Source of the DNA: Sulfotelmatobacter sp963788225 | Lineage (GTDB): Bacteria; Acidobacteriota; Terriglobia; Terriglobales; Acidobacteriaceae | Assembly: GCA_963788225.1 (NCBI GenBank) | Contig: CAWBGI010000002.1 | Span: forward strand, 1,550,001 to 1,614,000 | Reading direction: 5' to 3' | Length of the DNA stretch: 64,000 bases | Shown: positions 56,704-64,000 of the stretch, one piece after another | Layout of the letters: each line of letters starts with the position of its first letter | How positions within the stretch are numbered: the first letter of the stretch is position 1 | Notes under the pieces: model-generated | Seen by the model: only the letters and a program-made list of their open reading frames with translations | Told to the model about the DNA's origin: nothing | Databases searched by the model: none | Position numbers and translations under genes: made by a program

Positions 56704-57807
56704 ATGGAGGCCGACAACGGAAGTGCAAAGAAACGACTGAAAGTCGGCATCGTAGCCCCCAGCTTGCGCTATGTCGGTGGGCAAGCCGTCCAAGCCGACC
56801 TGTTACTGCGTTTCTGGCAGAACGATGCCGAGGTTGAGTCCAAGTTCATCGCCGTAGATCCCTCGTTGCCTTTTGGCTTTGGCTGGGCGGAGAAGTTGCG
56901 TGGTATTCGGACCGCTCTTCGCGAGCCTGCTTACTTCTGGTCTCTCTGGCGCGGACTTGAGGATGTTGATATTGCGCACGTCTTCTCCGCTTCGTATTGG
57001 TCCTTTCTTCTGGCGCCGGCGCCCGCCTGGTTTATCGGGAGGCTTCGCTCGAAGAAGGTGCTGATCCACTATCACAGTGGCGAGGCGCGCGACCACTTGC
57101 GGCGCTTCCGCTCCGGCAAGTTTGTGCTGGCGCGGGCGGACGAGGTCGTGGTGCCTTCCGCCTATCTGGTGGATGTTTTCCGCGAATTCGGACTGCACGC
57201 TTCCGTAGTCCCCAACGTCATCGACCTGTCACACTTTCGCTATCGCCAGCGAGAGCCCTTGCGCCCGCATCTTGTGTGCACACGGGGATTCTCCGCCTAC
57301 TACAGCGTAGATGTCGTCGTTAAGGCATTCGCTGAGGTTCAGAGGGAATATGCGCGCGCTACTCTCGACCTGGTTGGAGACGGCCCCCTCGAAACGGATG
57401 TGCGGAAGTTGGTAGCAGACCTGAGGCTGAGGAACGTAAAGTTCGTGGGCGTCGCATCGCGCCAAGAGATCGGCGCCTGTTACGACCAGGCCGATATTTT
57501 CGTCAATGCTTCCTGGCTCGATAACATGCCCGTCTCCGTGATTGAGGCGTTCGCAGCAGGCACACCCGTCGTCACAACGTCGCCCGAAGCCATGCCATAC
57601 CTGGTTGAACATGGGCGTACGGGATTGCTTTCACCGGTCGGCGACGAGAAGGCCCTGGCTTCTAATGTAATTCGTTTGTTACGGGAACCCGCGCTTGCCG
57701 CCACAGTAACCAGCAACGCCCATGACGAGGCGCAGAAGTATTCGTGGAACGTCGTGCGGGAGCAATGGCTCAAAATCTATCAAGCGCTGGCAAACGGACC
57801 ATCATAG
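56704..57807 (+). CDS. Family 4 glycosyltransferase
   Basis: The 367-residue GT-B protein starts MEADNGSAKKRLKVGIVAPSLRYVGGQAVQ, with ARADEVVVPSAYLVDVFREFG, CTRGFSAYYSVDVVVKAF, LDLVGDGPLETDVRKL and the E-x7-E type site in IFVNASWLDNMPVSVIEAFAAGTPVV. The start at 56704 is placed 17 nt after the previous stop. The frame upstream overlaps the end of the preceding gene and is not coding. Last gene of the long plus-strand run, convergent with the sulfotransferase. Confidence 0.93.
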   Translation: MEADNGSAKKRLKVGIVAPSLRYVGGQAVQADLLLRFWQNDAEVESKFIAVDPSLPFGFGWAEKLRGIRTALREPAYFWSLWRGLEDVDIAHVFSASYWSFLLAPAPAWFIGRLRSKKVLIHYHSGEARDHLRRFRSGKFVLARADEVVVPSAYLVDVFREFGLHASVVPNVIDLSHFRYRQREPLRPHLVCTRGFSAYYSVDVVVKAFAEVQREYARATLDLVGDGPLETDVRKLVADLRLRNVKFVGVASRQEIGACYDQADIFVNASWLDNMPVSVIEAFAAGTPVVTTSPEAMPYLVEHGRTGLLSPVGDEKALASNVIRLLREPALAATVTSNAHDEAQKYSWNVVREQWLKIYQALANGPS

Positions 57808-57847
57808 AGCTAAGCACTATGTCTGGCACCGGGAACCTGCGATCTTC

Positions 57848-58876
57848 TCAGGCCTGCGTACCAGGCTCTGGCTCGAGTTCGAGCACCGATAGATTCACCG
57901 AGCGCCCCGCAGGCGTCTTTTGCTTCAGCCACATCTTGCCGCTCAAGTATCGCCGATAGAGAAATCGCTGGAACTCTCCGCGCATTCCCAGGTTTCGCTC
58001 CGCCTTTGGAAGTGACAGAGAATAGCCGCATTCCTCTAGACAATCGCCAACGGCAGCTTCGATCGCTGCAACACTCATTGGCGACAGGCGCTGTTTCCAT
58101 CTTCCCAGTGGATTAATCTTTTCTGCGCTATTCTCCTCGCGGAACGATGAGTTGGATTCAGACAGCCGGCCCAGGCCGGACTTCAAGATCTGGTCGTAGT
58201 TGAGGTCGTGCTTAAGGAACGTCGCCAATTTCCCCAGTGCGTCGCGAGGGTTCACAATCAGGTCTTCGTAACGCACCTCCATGTAGTCAGCGGGGAACTT
58301 GCTTCCTCGCTGTCTGCCATTGCGGACCATCCATTCCCAGTACAAAGCCGTCGCCACCAGGCTTGGCGTCTCGGCTCGATCCCAAGGCAGCGGAAGGAAG
58401 CCTCCCATCTTTTTTAGGGAGAGCGCTATGTCCCGTCCGTCGCGGATGATATGCAGAAAAAGAGCATTCGGGATGCCGGCCTTCAGACGCTCGACATGAA
58501 GAACATTGTCGGGGTCGTAGACCGCCCAGCGCGGAGCACCCTGCTTTTGTGCTACAGATTCCATTACCACTCGGATGAAATCCGCGCCGGAGTGGCACTC
58601 CTCCAAAATGCGAGATGACAATGCGCCCGCGTCCACGCCCGTGCGACGAAAGCCTTTGCTGCGCAGCCAGGTTTGGAGCAGTCGTTCCCTGTTGTGACGC
58701 TGATCAAGCGCACCGAAGCGGGGAATCAGGGTCTCAAAAACGGGCAGCAGACCGCGGTAGATGGCAAATCCGCCAGAGGACAATAACATGTCATAAAGGA
58801 GATTTGTTCCCGAGCGGTGACATCCCATCACGAAGACGGGGTAATTACTGCGATCGTTGTGTGCACCCAGCGCCAA
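57848..58876 (-). CDS. Sulfotransferase-family protein
   Basis: The 342-residue protein has the 5'-phosphosulfate loop GCHRSGTNLLYDML (18-31) and the 3'-phosphate-binding segment LHIIRDGRDIALSLKKMGG, with later WKQRLSP, consistent with PAPS-dependent sulfotransferases of the Sulfotransfer_3 group. In a polysaccharide island it may add sulfate to the polymer. The start is TTG, because an in-frame stop lies a few codons upstream and there is no nearby ATG. No good ribosome-binding site is seen, so the first residues are uncertain. Converges on the GT4 gene with a 40-nt gap. Confidence 0.87.
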   Translation of the reverse strand: MALGAHNDRSNYPVFVMGCHRSGTNLLYDMLLSSGGFAIYRGLLPVFETLIPRFGALDQRHNRERLLQTWLRSKGFRRTGVDAGALSSRILEECHSGADFIRVVMESVAQKQGAPRWAVYDPDNVLHVERLKAGIPNALFLHIIRDGRDIALSLKKMGGFLPLPWDRAETPSLVATALYWEWMVRNGRQRGSKFPADYMEVRYEDLIVNPRDALGKLATFLKHDLNYDQILKSGLGRLSESNSSFREENSAEKINPLGRWKQRLSPMSVAAIEAAVGDCLEECGYSLSLPKAERNLGMRGEFQRFLYRRYLSGKMWLKQKTPAGRSVNLSVLELEPEPGTQA

Positions 58877-58958
58877 AGGTCAAATGTTACCACGGTAATT
58901 ATGAGGAGAGGTCGATTCGCACAAGGGGTGACAACGTAACATCGCGAAGTCTAACAAC

Positions 58959-60773
58959 TCACCGCACTCCCGCTGTCGCATGCTCAATCGCATCTATATC
59001 CGCCCCGATATCCTTCTGGTCCGACCCCGCGTTCTTCAGCTTGCTGTTGGTTGATAGGCGGTAGTTGCCCTGGTTTCCATCTTTAAAGTCGACAAAACCC
59101 ACATCCGCGATGCTCTTCAATATTTTGTTGTCCTTCGGCCAATCGTCTGGCGGCCCGATGATGACGTTGTGGTGAAAGCTGAAGGAAGAGAAGCATTGAC
59201 GCAACAACGTCTCGGCGCTCTTGCCGAAGGGCATGGCCGAGCAATTCTGTTGAACGGGGCCGCCTGTCGAAAACACCGGTTTGCCGTCGGTCATGAAAAT
59301 ACTGTTCGTAATCGAGAGCCCTGACATTTTCGGTTCGTCAGGCGGGCCACCAATCATGAACAGGGTCTTAGGAGCAAACGCTGTGACGTGGTCTATTTTC
59401 AGGTCGTGAAGTCTGGGCGCTTCGGAAACGCCCGGCGCTGTGTTGATCTGCGCAAACATGCCAAACCCGTTGTAAACAGCTGGTTGGACATCGTCTAAGA
59501 CGACGTCGTGAATGCTGTATCGCCCGCCATCCTTTGCTACTCCCCGTCCCTTGCCATCGACCCCGTTCGCAATCTGGAACCCACTACCGACGTGGCTTAT
59601 TTTGCACGTTCGGATCGTAATGTCGGTGACAAGGCACTTCGGGCAAATGTTTTCAAATCCACGAGCCTGGCTCTTGGGCGTCAGCAAAATGCCGAAGCCC
59701 GCCTGGGAAAACCCTCCCCACGCATTTTCCAAAATGTTTCCTTCAAATAACACACGTTGAGCATTTTTCAGTTCAAACAGGTTCTTGACGATAAACGGAC
59801 TGCCATCGCGGCCACCAATGAATCCAGGCTGCCCCCTCATCCAGCTCAATGGCTTGAACATGAAATTATGGCGAATCTCAATGTCAGCGGGAGCCACAGT
59901 CGCTGCGCCTCCTCCGAAAAGAATATTCTCCGCTGCAGCCTCAAGAAAATTGTTCACAATTTTGTAAGGGCCCATCGGGTTATCGCCTAGGCCACCAAAG
60001 ACGGCTTGGGCATCGGTGCATGCGCCGGTCTTTGCCACGCAATGGAAGTCGCTGAAGAAGGAGTCAACGACCGCGAGATATCGGGTTGGCCCTAAGAAGA
60101 TTCCTCGCGTGGTCTCATCCTGGGCGGTGCCATGTATCCACATCCGATCGAATACGACATGATCGGCCGGTCCCTTAAACTCAACGAGGTTGTAAACGCA
60201 AACGGCCGGGGCGGCTCGCGTGATTTCCAGTCCGATCAAGCGATAGTGGTTGGCTCCGGGAGCGAACGTTACTGGGCCGGAGCCGCCTTTGCCATTGAAT
60301 TCAATTTTTGCCAGTACATTTTCGGTGGATTTACAGTTCAAATCCGGCCGGCCAGGAAGGGAGGAGATGCCTGCATAACACGGAGTCAGCCGAGTTCCTT
60401 CGGGAGGCAGCTTCGAATCGGGGGCGCTGGTCCGGATAATGATCCAATGCGAGTCATCGCAATTCTTCTGCGGGACCAATAGGGCGCCGAAAGTGGCGCC
60501 AGCCTGCAATTCAACGGTGTCGCCACAGGACGCTTTAGCGAGCGCCTTCGAGGCATCCTCGCCGGCGCGTACAGACAAAGTTCTTCCCGGAGCAGGAGTC
60601 TCCCGCAGTGAACTCTTTACATAGATTCTGGGCAGCTCGGCGGGGCCGTCAAATGCGGCGGATGGAGGAGAGGTTTGCGAAGAGGCCGCACCGTGGAGCG
60701 TCAAAAGAATCGGAACCAATAACAACAGCGACGTCACGGTTGGAGTGACCACATTCCGGCAAGAATCCCTCAT
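58959..60773 (-). CDS. Secreted right-handed beta-helix-like protein (short paralogue)
   Basis: The 604-residue protein has a signal peptide (TVTSLLLLVPILLTLHGAASS). Repeating beta-helix-type strands follow (HYRLIGLEITRAAPAVCVYNL, DHVVFDRMWIHGTAQDETTRG, YKIVNNFLEAAAENILFGGG, IEIRHNFMFKPLSWMRGQPGF, VLFEGNILENAWGGFSQAGFGI). These resemble parallel beta-helix folds of pectate-lyase-like or carbohydrate-binding proteins, but no catalytic set is recognised. AGGAGG about 10 nt upstream fixes the ATG. It is a paralogue of the next gene and may act on or bind the exopolysaccharide. Confidence 0.82.
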   Translation of the reverse strand: MRDSCRNVVTPTVTSLLLLVPILLTLHGAASSQTSPPSAAFDGPAELPRIYVKSSLRETPAPGRTLSVRAGEDASKALAKASCGDTVELQAGATFGALLVPQKNCDDSHWIIIRTSAPDSKLPPEGTRLTPCYAGISSLPGRPDLNCKSTENVLAKIEFNGKGGSGPVTFAPGANHYRLIGLEITRAAPAVCVYNLVEFKGPADHVVFDRMWIHGTAQDETTRGIFLGPTRYLAVVDSFFSDFHCVAKTGACTDAQAVFGGLGDNPMGPYKIVNNFLEAAAENILFGGGAATVAPADIEIRHNFMFKPLSWMRGQPGFIGGRDGSPFIVKNLFELKNAQRVLFEGNILENAWGGFSQAGFGILLTPKSQARGFENICPKCLVTDITIRTCKISHVGSGFQIANGVDGKGRGVAKDGGRYSIHDVVLDDVQPAVYNGFGMFAQINTAPGVSEAPRLHDLKIDHVTAFAPKTLFMIGGPPDEPKMSGLSITNSIFMTDGKPVFSTGGPVQQNCSAMPFGKSAETLLRQCFSSFSFHHNVIIGPPDDWPKDNKILKSIADVGFVDFKDGNQGNYRLSTNSKLKNAGSDQKDIGADIDAIEHATAGVR

Positions 60774-60966
60774 GCTGTGGAATTCCTCCTGACCCGGGAA
60801 TGAGATCTTGGTGGCGTAGCGGTCTGAAGCGAGGCTGACGGCAATCTTGCTTCACTTTATCAGAATCCGGGGGGGCGATGGACGCTGATCGGGTGAACTC
60901 GGAATCTCGCGGACTCTAAGACTTTTCTGTTGATTCTTCCGGCGTAGAAGTGACGGAGGGCATCCC

Positions 60967-63402
60967 CTACTGGACGCCGGCGATAGCCGACAGGACCGCA
61001 TCCACATTAGCTCCTAGATCCGTGCCATCCGTTGCTGCGCCTTTGTAGGGACTTGAGGGCTGCAAGTGATAATCGCCGCCGTTCCCGCCGTTGTAATTGA
61101 CGAATTGAACCACGTTGACCGACGCCGGAAAGAAGTTTCCACCCGGCCATTTCGACGGCGGAAAAGCCGCAGGCGCGCCGATGATAGCGTTGGATGAAAC
61201 ACTATAGGGGCTGAAGCATGCGTTGAAGGTAATGAGCGGAGAATCCTGCGATGCACAGTTCGCACCACTGCCCGCGGACCACACCGGATAGGTGCCGGCA
61301 TTCACGATGCTGTTCGTGAAGACAAAGTTACTCATCTGCTGATTGATCTGGTCGCCGATCATAAACAGCATGGACGCTGGGAAAGCCGTAACGTGGTTGA
61401 TGGTCACGTCCACCAGGGCTGGAGCGCCGGTTCCTACCGAGACCTGTGCGAATTCACTCGGACCGTTGTATTTCACACCATCGATGTCGTCAATGATTAT
61501 GTCGTGGATGCTATAGCGTTCGCCGGCCAATGGCACTCCAGCCCCGTCCACGGGGTTGGCGATCTGTATTCCCGCGCCCACGTGGCCGACCGTCCCGTTG
61601 CGGATAGTGATATCCGTGACCTGGCAATCAGGACAGAGATTTATCCCTCCGTCAATGCGCTGGTTCCTGGGGGTCAGCAAGATGCCGAAACCCACCTGAG
61701 AGAAACCGCCCCAAGTGTATTCCATGATGTTGCCATCGAGCAGGACGCGCTGCGCATTTTTCAACTCGAAGAGATTCTTGACGATAAATGGATTTCCGTC
61801 GATTCCACCAACGTACCCGGGCTGTCCCTTCATCCAGGTCAGGGGCTTGAACATGTGGTTGCGGCGAATCTCGATATCTGCGGGGGTGAGAGTTGCCGTG
61901 CCTCCGCCGAACAGGATGTTTTCTCCCGAGGCTTCCAGGAAATTGTCTACGATCTGGTAGGGGCCCATAGGGTTGCTGAGGACGCCACCGAAGATTGCCT
62001 GAGCATCCCCGCAAGAGCCGGTGATCGAGACGCAGTGAAAGTCCGTGAAGAAAGAATCCACGATCGAGACGTAGGTGCTTCCCCCGAGGCTGAGGCCGCG
62101 GTTGGTCTCGTCCTGGGCCGTGCCGTGCATCCATACGCGATCAAAGACAATGTGATCCATAGTGCCCGTGGTCGTCTGTATGGAAGCGAGGTTGTAAACC
62201 AGCGGGGTTCCTTGCTGCCGCGTTACTTCCAGGCCGATCAGGCGATAATGATTGGCGCCGGAGGCAAACAAGATCGGGCCTGATCCCTGAGTGGTGTTCA
62301 TCATGAGCTTCGCAGTTACGTTCTGCGTGGTGGTGCAATTAAAAGAGGGTCGGCCTGGCAGTGCGGTGACACCTGCGTAACACGGCGTCAGTCGCGTGCC
62401 TTCGGGCGGTAGAGCAGAATCTGGTGCGCTGGTCCTGACAATAATCCAACTGTTGTCGGTACAACTCTTGGCGGGAAAGGTGAAAACGCCTGTAAAGGTG
62501 GCGGCGGCCTGCAGTTGAATCGTGTCGCCGCAGTTGGCGCTGTCGAGAGCGGTCTGCAGATTTCCGCCTTGCGGCACTAGCGTGACCGATCCAGAGGCAG
62601 GCGTATCCGCCAGAGAACTCTGTATGTATACGCGCGGAAGTTCTGCCGGGCCGTCAAAGTTCCCCACGGTCGATGAATCGACCGTCACGGTCAAGGATCT
62701 GGTGGCAATCTTGGATGCTCCGTCCTTCACGGAGACCGTGAAGGTATAAGTTCCGGTCTTAACCGGAATACCTGAAATTACACCGTTCTGATTCAGCGAT
62801 AGTCCTTGCGGAAGTGTTCCGCTGGGAATGCTCCATTGATAGGGCGCAACGCCCCCAGTCGCGGCCAGACTTCCACTGTACGGCGCACCTGACGTGCCCG
62901 CGGAGGGTAACTGGCCCGAAATCCCAAGTCTCCCGATCGGCACCACGGTGATTTCAACCGAAGAACTGCTCGTTCGCACTGCAGGGGAGAAATTGTCTCC
63001 GCCTGGATGCGCAGTTGCAGATGCCCAGGTTGTCGGAACGGCTACGTTCGTGGCTGTAATCGTTACGTTGGTCGAGGATGTTACCGATGGAGCGGTGAAC
63101 AAACCGGTGCTCGTGATCGAGCCAGCGCTCGCCTTCCATATGACAGCGGTATTTGGAGTCGATGTTAGAGTGGCCACGAACTGTTGCGTAGCGCCGGAAG
63201 AAATTGTTGCTCGGGAGGGCGAAAGAGCGATCCTGGCGTAAGGACTCGGACTAGATGTAGCGGGAGAGGAGGATGGAGCAATGCCACCGCAACCGGTCGA
63301 GATGCAGGCTAGCGCCGAAAGGAAGAAAGCGATTCCAGAATGCTTGAAAAAGCCGATTCGTGCCGCATTCTCGTGATCGTTGGGGGGTGATACCAAAAAC
63401 AT
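60967..63402 (-). CDS. Secreted beta-helix-like protein with N-terminal Ig-like domains (long paralogue)
   Basis: The 811-residue protein has a signal-like start with a possible lipobox (ISTGC at about 36-40), a Ser/Pro linker, a BIG2-like domain (about 55-160: RIALSPSRATISSGATQQFVATL) and a putative-Ig domain (about 165-245: LPSAGTSGAPYSGSLAATGGVAPYQWSIPSGTLPQGLSLN). The beta-helix region follows and parallels the 58959 gene segment by segment (HIVFDRVWMHGTAQDETNRG, ENILFGGGTATLTPADIEIRRNHMF). It was probably formed by duplication plus acquisition of Ig modules. GAGG 9 nt upstream supports the start. Likely a surface protein. Confidence 0.85.
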   Translation of the reverse strand: MFLVSPPNDHENAARIGFFKHSGIAFFLSALACISTGCGGIAPSSSPATSSPSPYARIALSPSRATISSGATQQFVATLTSTPNTAVIWKASAGSITSTGLFTAPSVTSSTNVTITATNVAVPTTWASATAHPGGDNFSPAVRTSSSSVEITVVPIGRLGISGQLPSAGTSGAPYSGSLAATGGVAPYQWSIPSGTLPQGLSLNQNGVISGIPVKTGTYTFTVSVKDGASKIATRSLTVTVDSSTVGNFDGPAELPRVYIQSSLADTPASGSVTLVPQGGNLQTALDSANCGDTIQLQAAATFTGVFTFPAKSCTDNSWIIVRTSAPDSALPPEGTRLTPCYAGVTALPGRPSFNCTTTQNVTAKLMMNTTQGSGPILFASGANHYRLIGLEVTRQQGTPLVYNLASIQTTTGTMDHIVFDRVWMHGTAQDETNRGLSLGGSTYVSIVDSFFTDFHCVSITGSCGDAQAIFGGVLSNPMGPYQIVDNFLEASGENILFGGGTATLTPADIEIRRNHMFKPLTWMKGQPGYVGGIDGNPFIVKNLFELKNAQRVLLDGNIMEYTWGGFSQVGFGILLTPRNQRIDGGINLCPDCQVTDITIRNGTVGHVGAGIQIANPVDGAGVPLAGERYSIHDIIIDDIDGVKYNGPSEFAQVSVGTGAPALVDVTINHVTAFPASMLFMIGDQINQQMSNFVFTNSIVNAGTYPVWSAGSGANCASQDSPLITFNACFSPYSVSSNAIIGAPAAFPPSKWPGGNFFPASVNVVQFVNYNGGNGGDYHLQPSSPYKGAATDGTDLGANVDAVLSAIAGVQ

Positions 63403-63728
63403 TTGGGGATTTCCTCAAAAAATTAAATTTATGGAATCTCAAGCTGCGATTGCCTTAGGACAATCTAAGGGTCTTGGCCCGGAGGGAACAGATAACGGCA
63501 GGGCACTGTCCGGTTGGCCCCAGAAGTACATGGTGGGTAATGCATTTCCAGACCGTTGGGCGGCGACATTTAGTGCGGATTTCTGCGATTATTGGCTGGG
63601 AATCAAATGCGACGCGCGAATTGGTTCCGCTCGGTGTGATGTGGGTTGTCGTGTAAACTGATGGCTGTGCTCAGCGCATGGTTTGATCGGTTGAGGGAAG
63701 TTCTCCAGTGGTATCTTTAACTTGAGGC
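63403..63728. other. Divergent gap between the long paralogue and the edge glycosyltransferase
   Basis: No gene is supported. The left part is AT-rich (TTAAATTTATGG) and likely holds the minus-strand promoter. CCTTAG-N6-CTAAGG near 63453 is a short inverted repeat. A 20-codon frame (63661-63720) precedes the next gene but is too short to judge. Confidence 0.5.
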
Positions 63729-64000
63729 ATGAAACTCTGTTGGTTTAAAGCGGGTGGTTTTGTTCCGCTGGATTTCGGCGGCCGTATTCGTAGCTTCCAA
63801 ATGGTCAAAGAGCTGGCGTGCCGCCACGCAGTTACGGTTCTTACGTTTTACCCAGCTGTGCAGGATGATCCTCACGGGGCGCTTGCGCCCCTTTTTGAGG
63901 AACTGATCACAGTTCCGTTGCGCCTTCCCAAACAGAGGTCCCTCGGCGAATTTTTGGATTACCTGCAGCGGCTTCCCGGACCGCACCCGTACTCGATGCA
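63729..64000 (+). CDS. Glycosyltransferase, N-terminal fragment cut by the window edge
   Basis: The frame is open from the ATG at 63729 to the last base. The translation begins MKLCWFKAGGFVPLDFGGRI and continues RSFQMVKELACRHAVTVLTF, with PVRLPKQ-type contacts, typical of the acceptor half of GT-B enzymes in PEP-CTERM loci (N-terminal G-x-x-PLDFGGR-x-R). At least 90 residues are visible and the nucleotide-sugar domain lies beyond the window. It suggests that the glycan island goes on to the right. A weak GAGG lies very close to the ATG, so the start is probable but not proven. Confidence 0.8.
   Translation, partial: MKLCWFKAGGFVPLDFGGRIRSFQMVKELACRHAVTVLTFYPAVQDDPHGALAPLFEELITVPLRLPKQRSLGEFLDYLQRLPGPHPYSM

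Noticed and set aside
63661..63720. 19-residue frame just before the edge glycosyltransferase
   Set aside because: Too short, without a clear ribosome-binding site. It could be a leader peptide but nothing supports that.

Overview
The window reads as a chromosomal segment of an Acidobacteriota-like bacterium. This is inferred from gene content and intergenic style: an exosortase/PEP-CTERM exopolysaccharide locus, many small vapBC-type modules, GC-rich genes separated by palindromic and short-unit repeats, and no sign of phage or plasmid backbone. No rRNA, tRNA or CRISPR array was found. The species cannot be named from the sequence alone.

Layout. 1-16 kb is mixed housekeeping and secreted enzymes: the end of an M20-type peptidase, a secreted amidohydrolase, an HtrA/DegP protease, a Lys/Ala-rich exported protein, a CpsB-like PHP phosphatase (minus), a Phd/VapC pair (minus), an isoprenylcysteine-methyltransferase-like membrane protein, an aminotransferase (minus), a cupredoxin, an aldehyde dehydrogenase (minus), a small-protein/nucleotidyltransferase pair (minus), an M3 peptidase (minus) and a GT39-type membrane glycosyltransferase (minus). 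16-27 kb holds a FecR-domain protein and then the cell-shape run mreB-mreC-mreD-mrdA-rodA, followed by an RNase E/G with a very large insertion in its S1 domain. 27-29 kb has two tandem toxin-antitoxin pairs. 29-37.5 kb has an uncharacterised 507-residue protein, purU, two tandem PYROXD2/CrtI-like flavoproteins (all minus), a GIY-YIG nuclease gene bracketed by perfect 48-nt inverted repeats, and a GcvT-like aminomethyltransferase (plus).

37.5-64 kb is one exopolysaccharide/protein-sorting island. A PEP-CTERM-like substrate (37891) and a divergent exosortase-EpsI pair sit beside a long plus-strand run (40711-57807). That run encodes a degenerate sigma-54-type AAA+ regulator with a consensus-like sigma-54 promoter in front, a Wza-like export protein, an outer-membrane beta-barrel, a Wzz-like protein, an ExeA-like ATPase, a BY-kinase, a polyprenyl glycosylphosphotransferase, GT2, an O-antigen-ligase-like protein, a methyltransferase, a deacetylase-like protein, an asparagine-synthase-type amidotransferase and two GT4 enzymes. 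A sulfotransferase and two paralogous beta-helix-type secreted proteins follow on the minus strand, and a truncated glycosyltransferase opens at the right edge. Together these genes can start, elongate, decorate, polymerise, export and length-control a polysaccharide while sorting PEP-CTERM proteins to the envelope.

The most unusual non-coding signal is a set of heptanucleotide repeat tracts (several unrelated 7-nt units, often as inverted pairs) in at least eight gaps. In mreC, mrdA and rodA they run right up to the start codon. The second is the GIY-YIG gene bracketed by perfect inverted palindromic repeats, which resembles a small repeat-mobilising unit. Two short coding regions (49 and 33 codons) and the truncated right-edge gene would be missed by a length-filtered ORF call.
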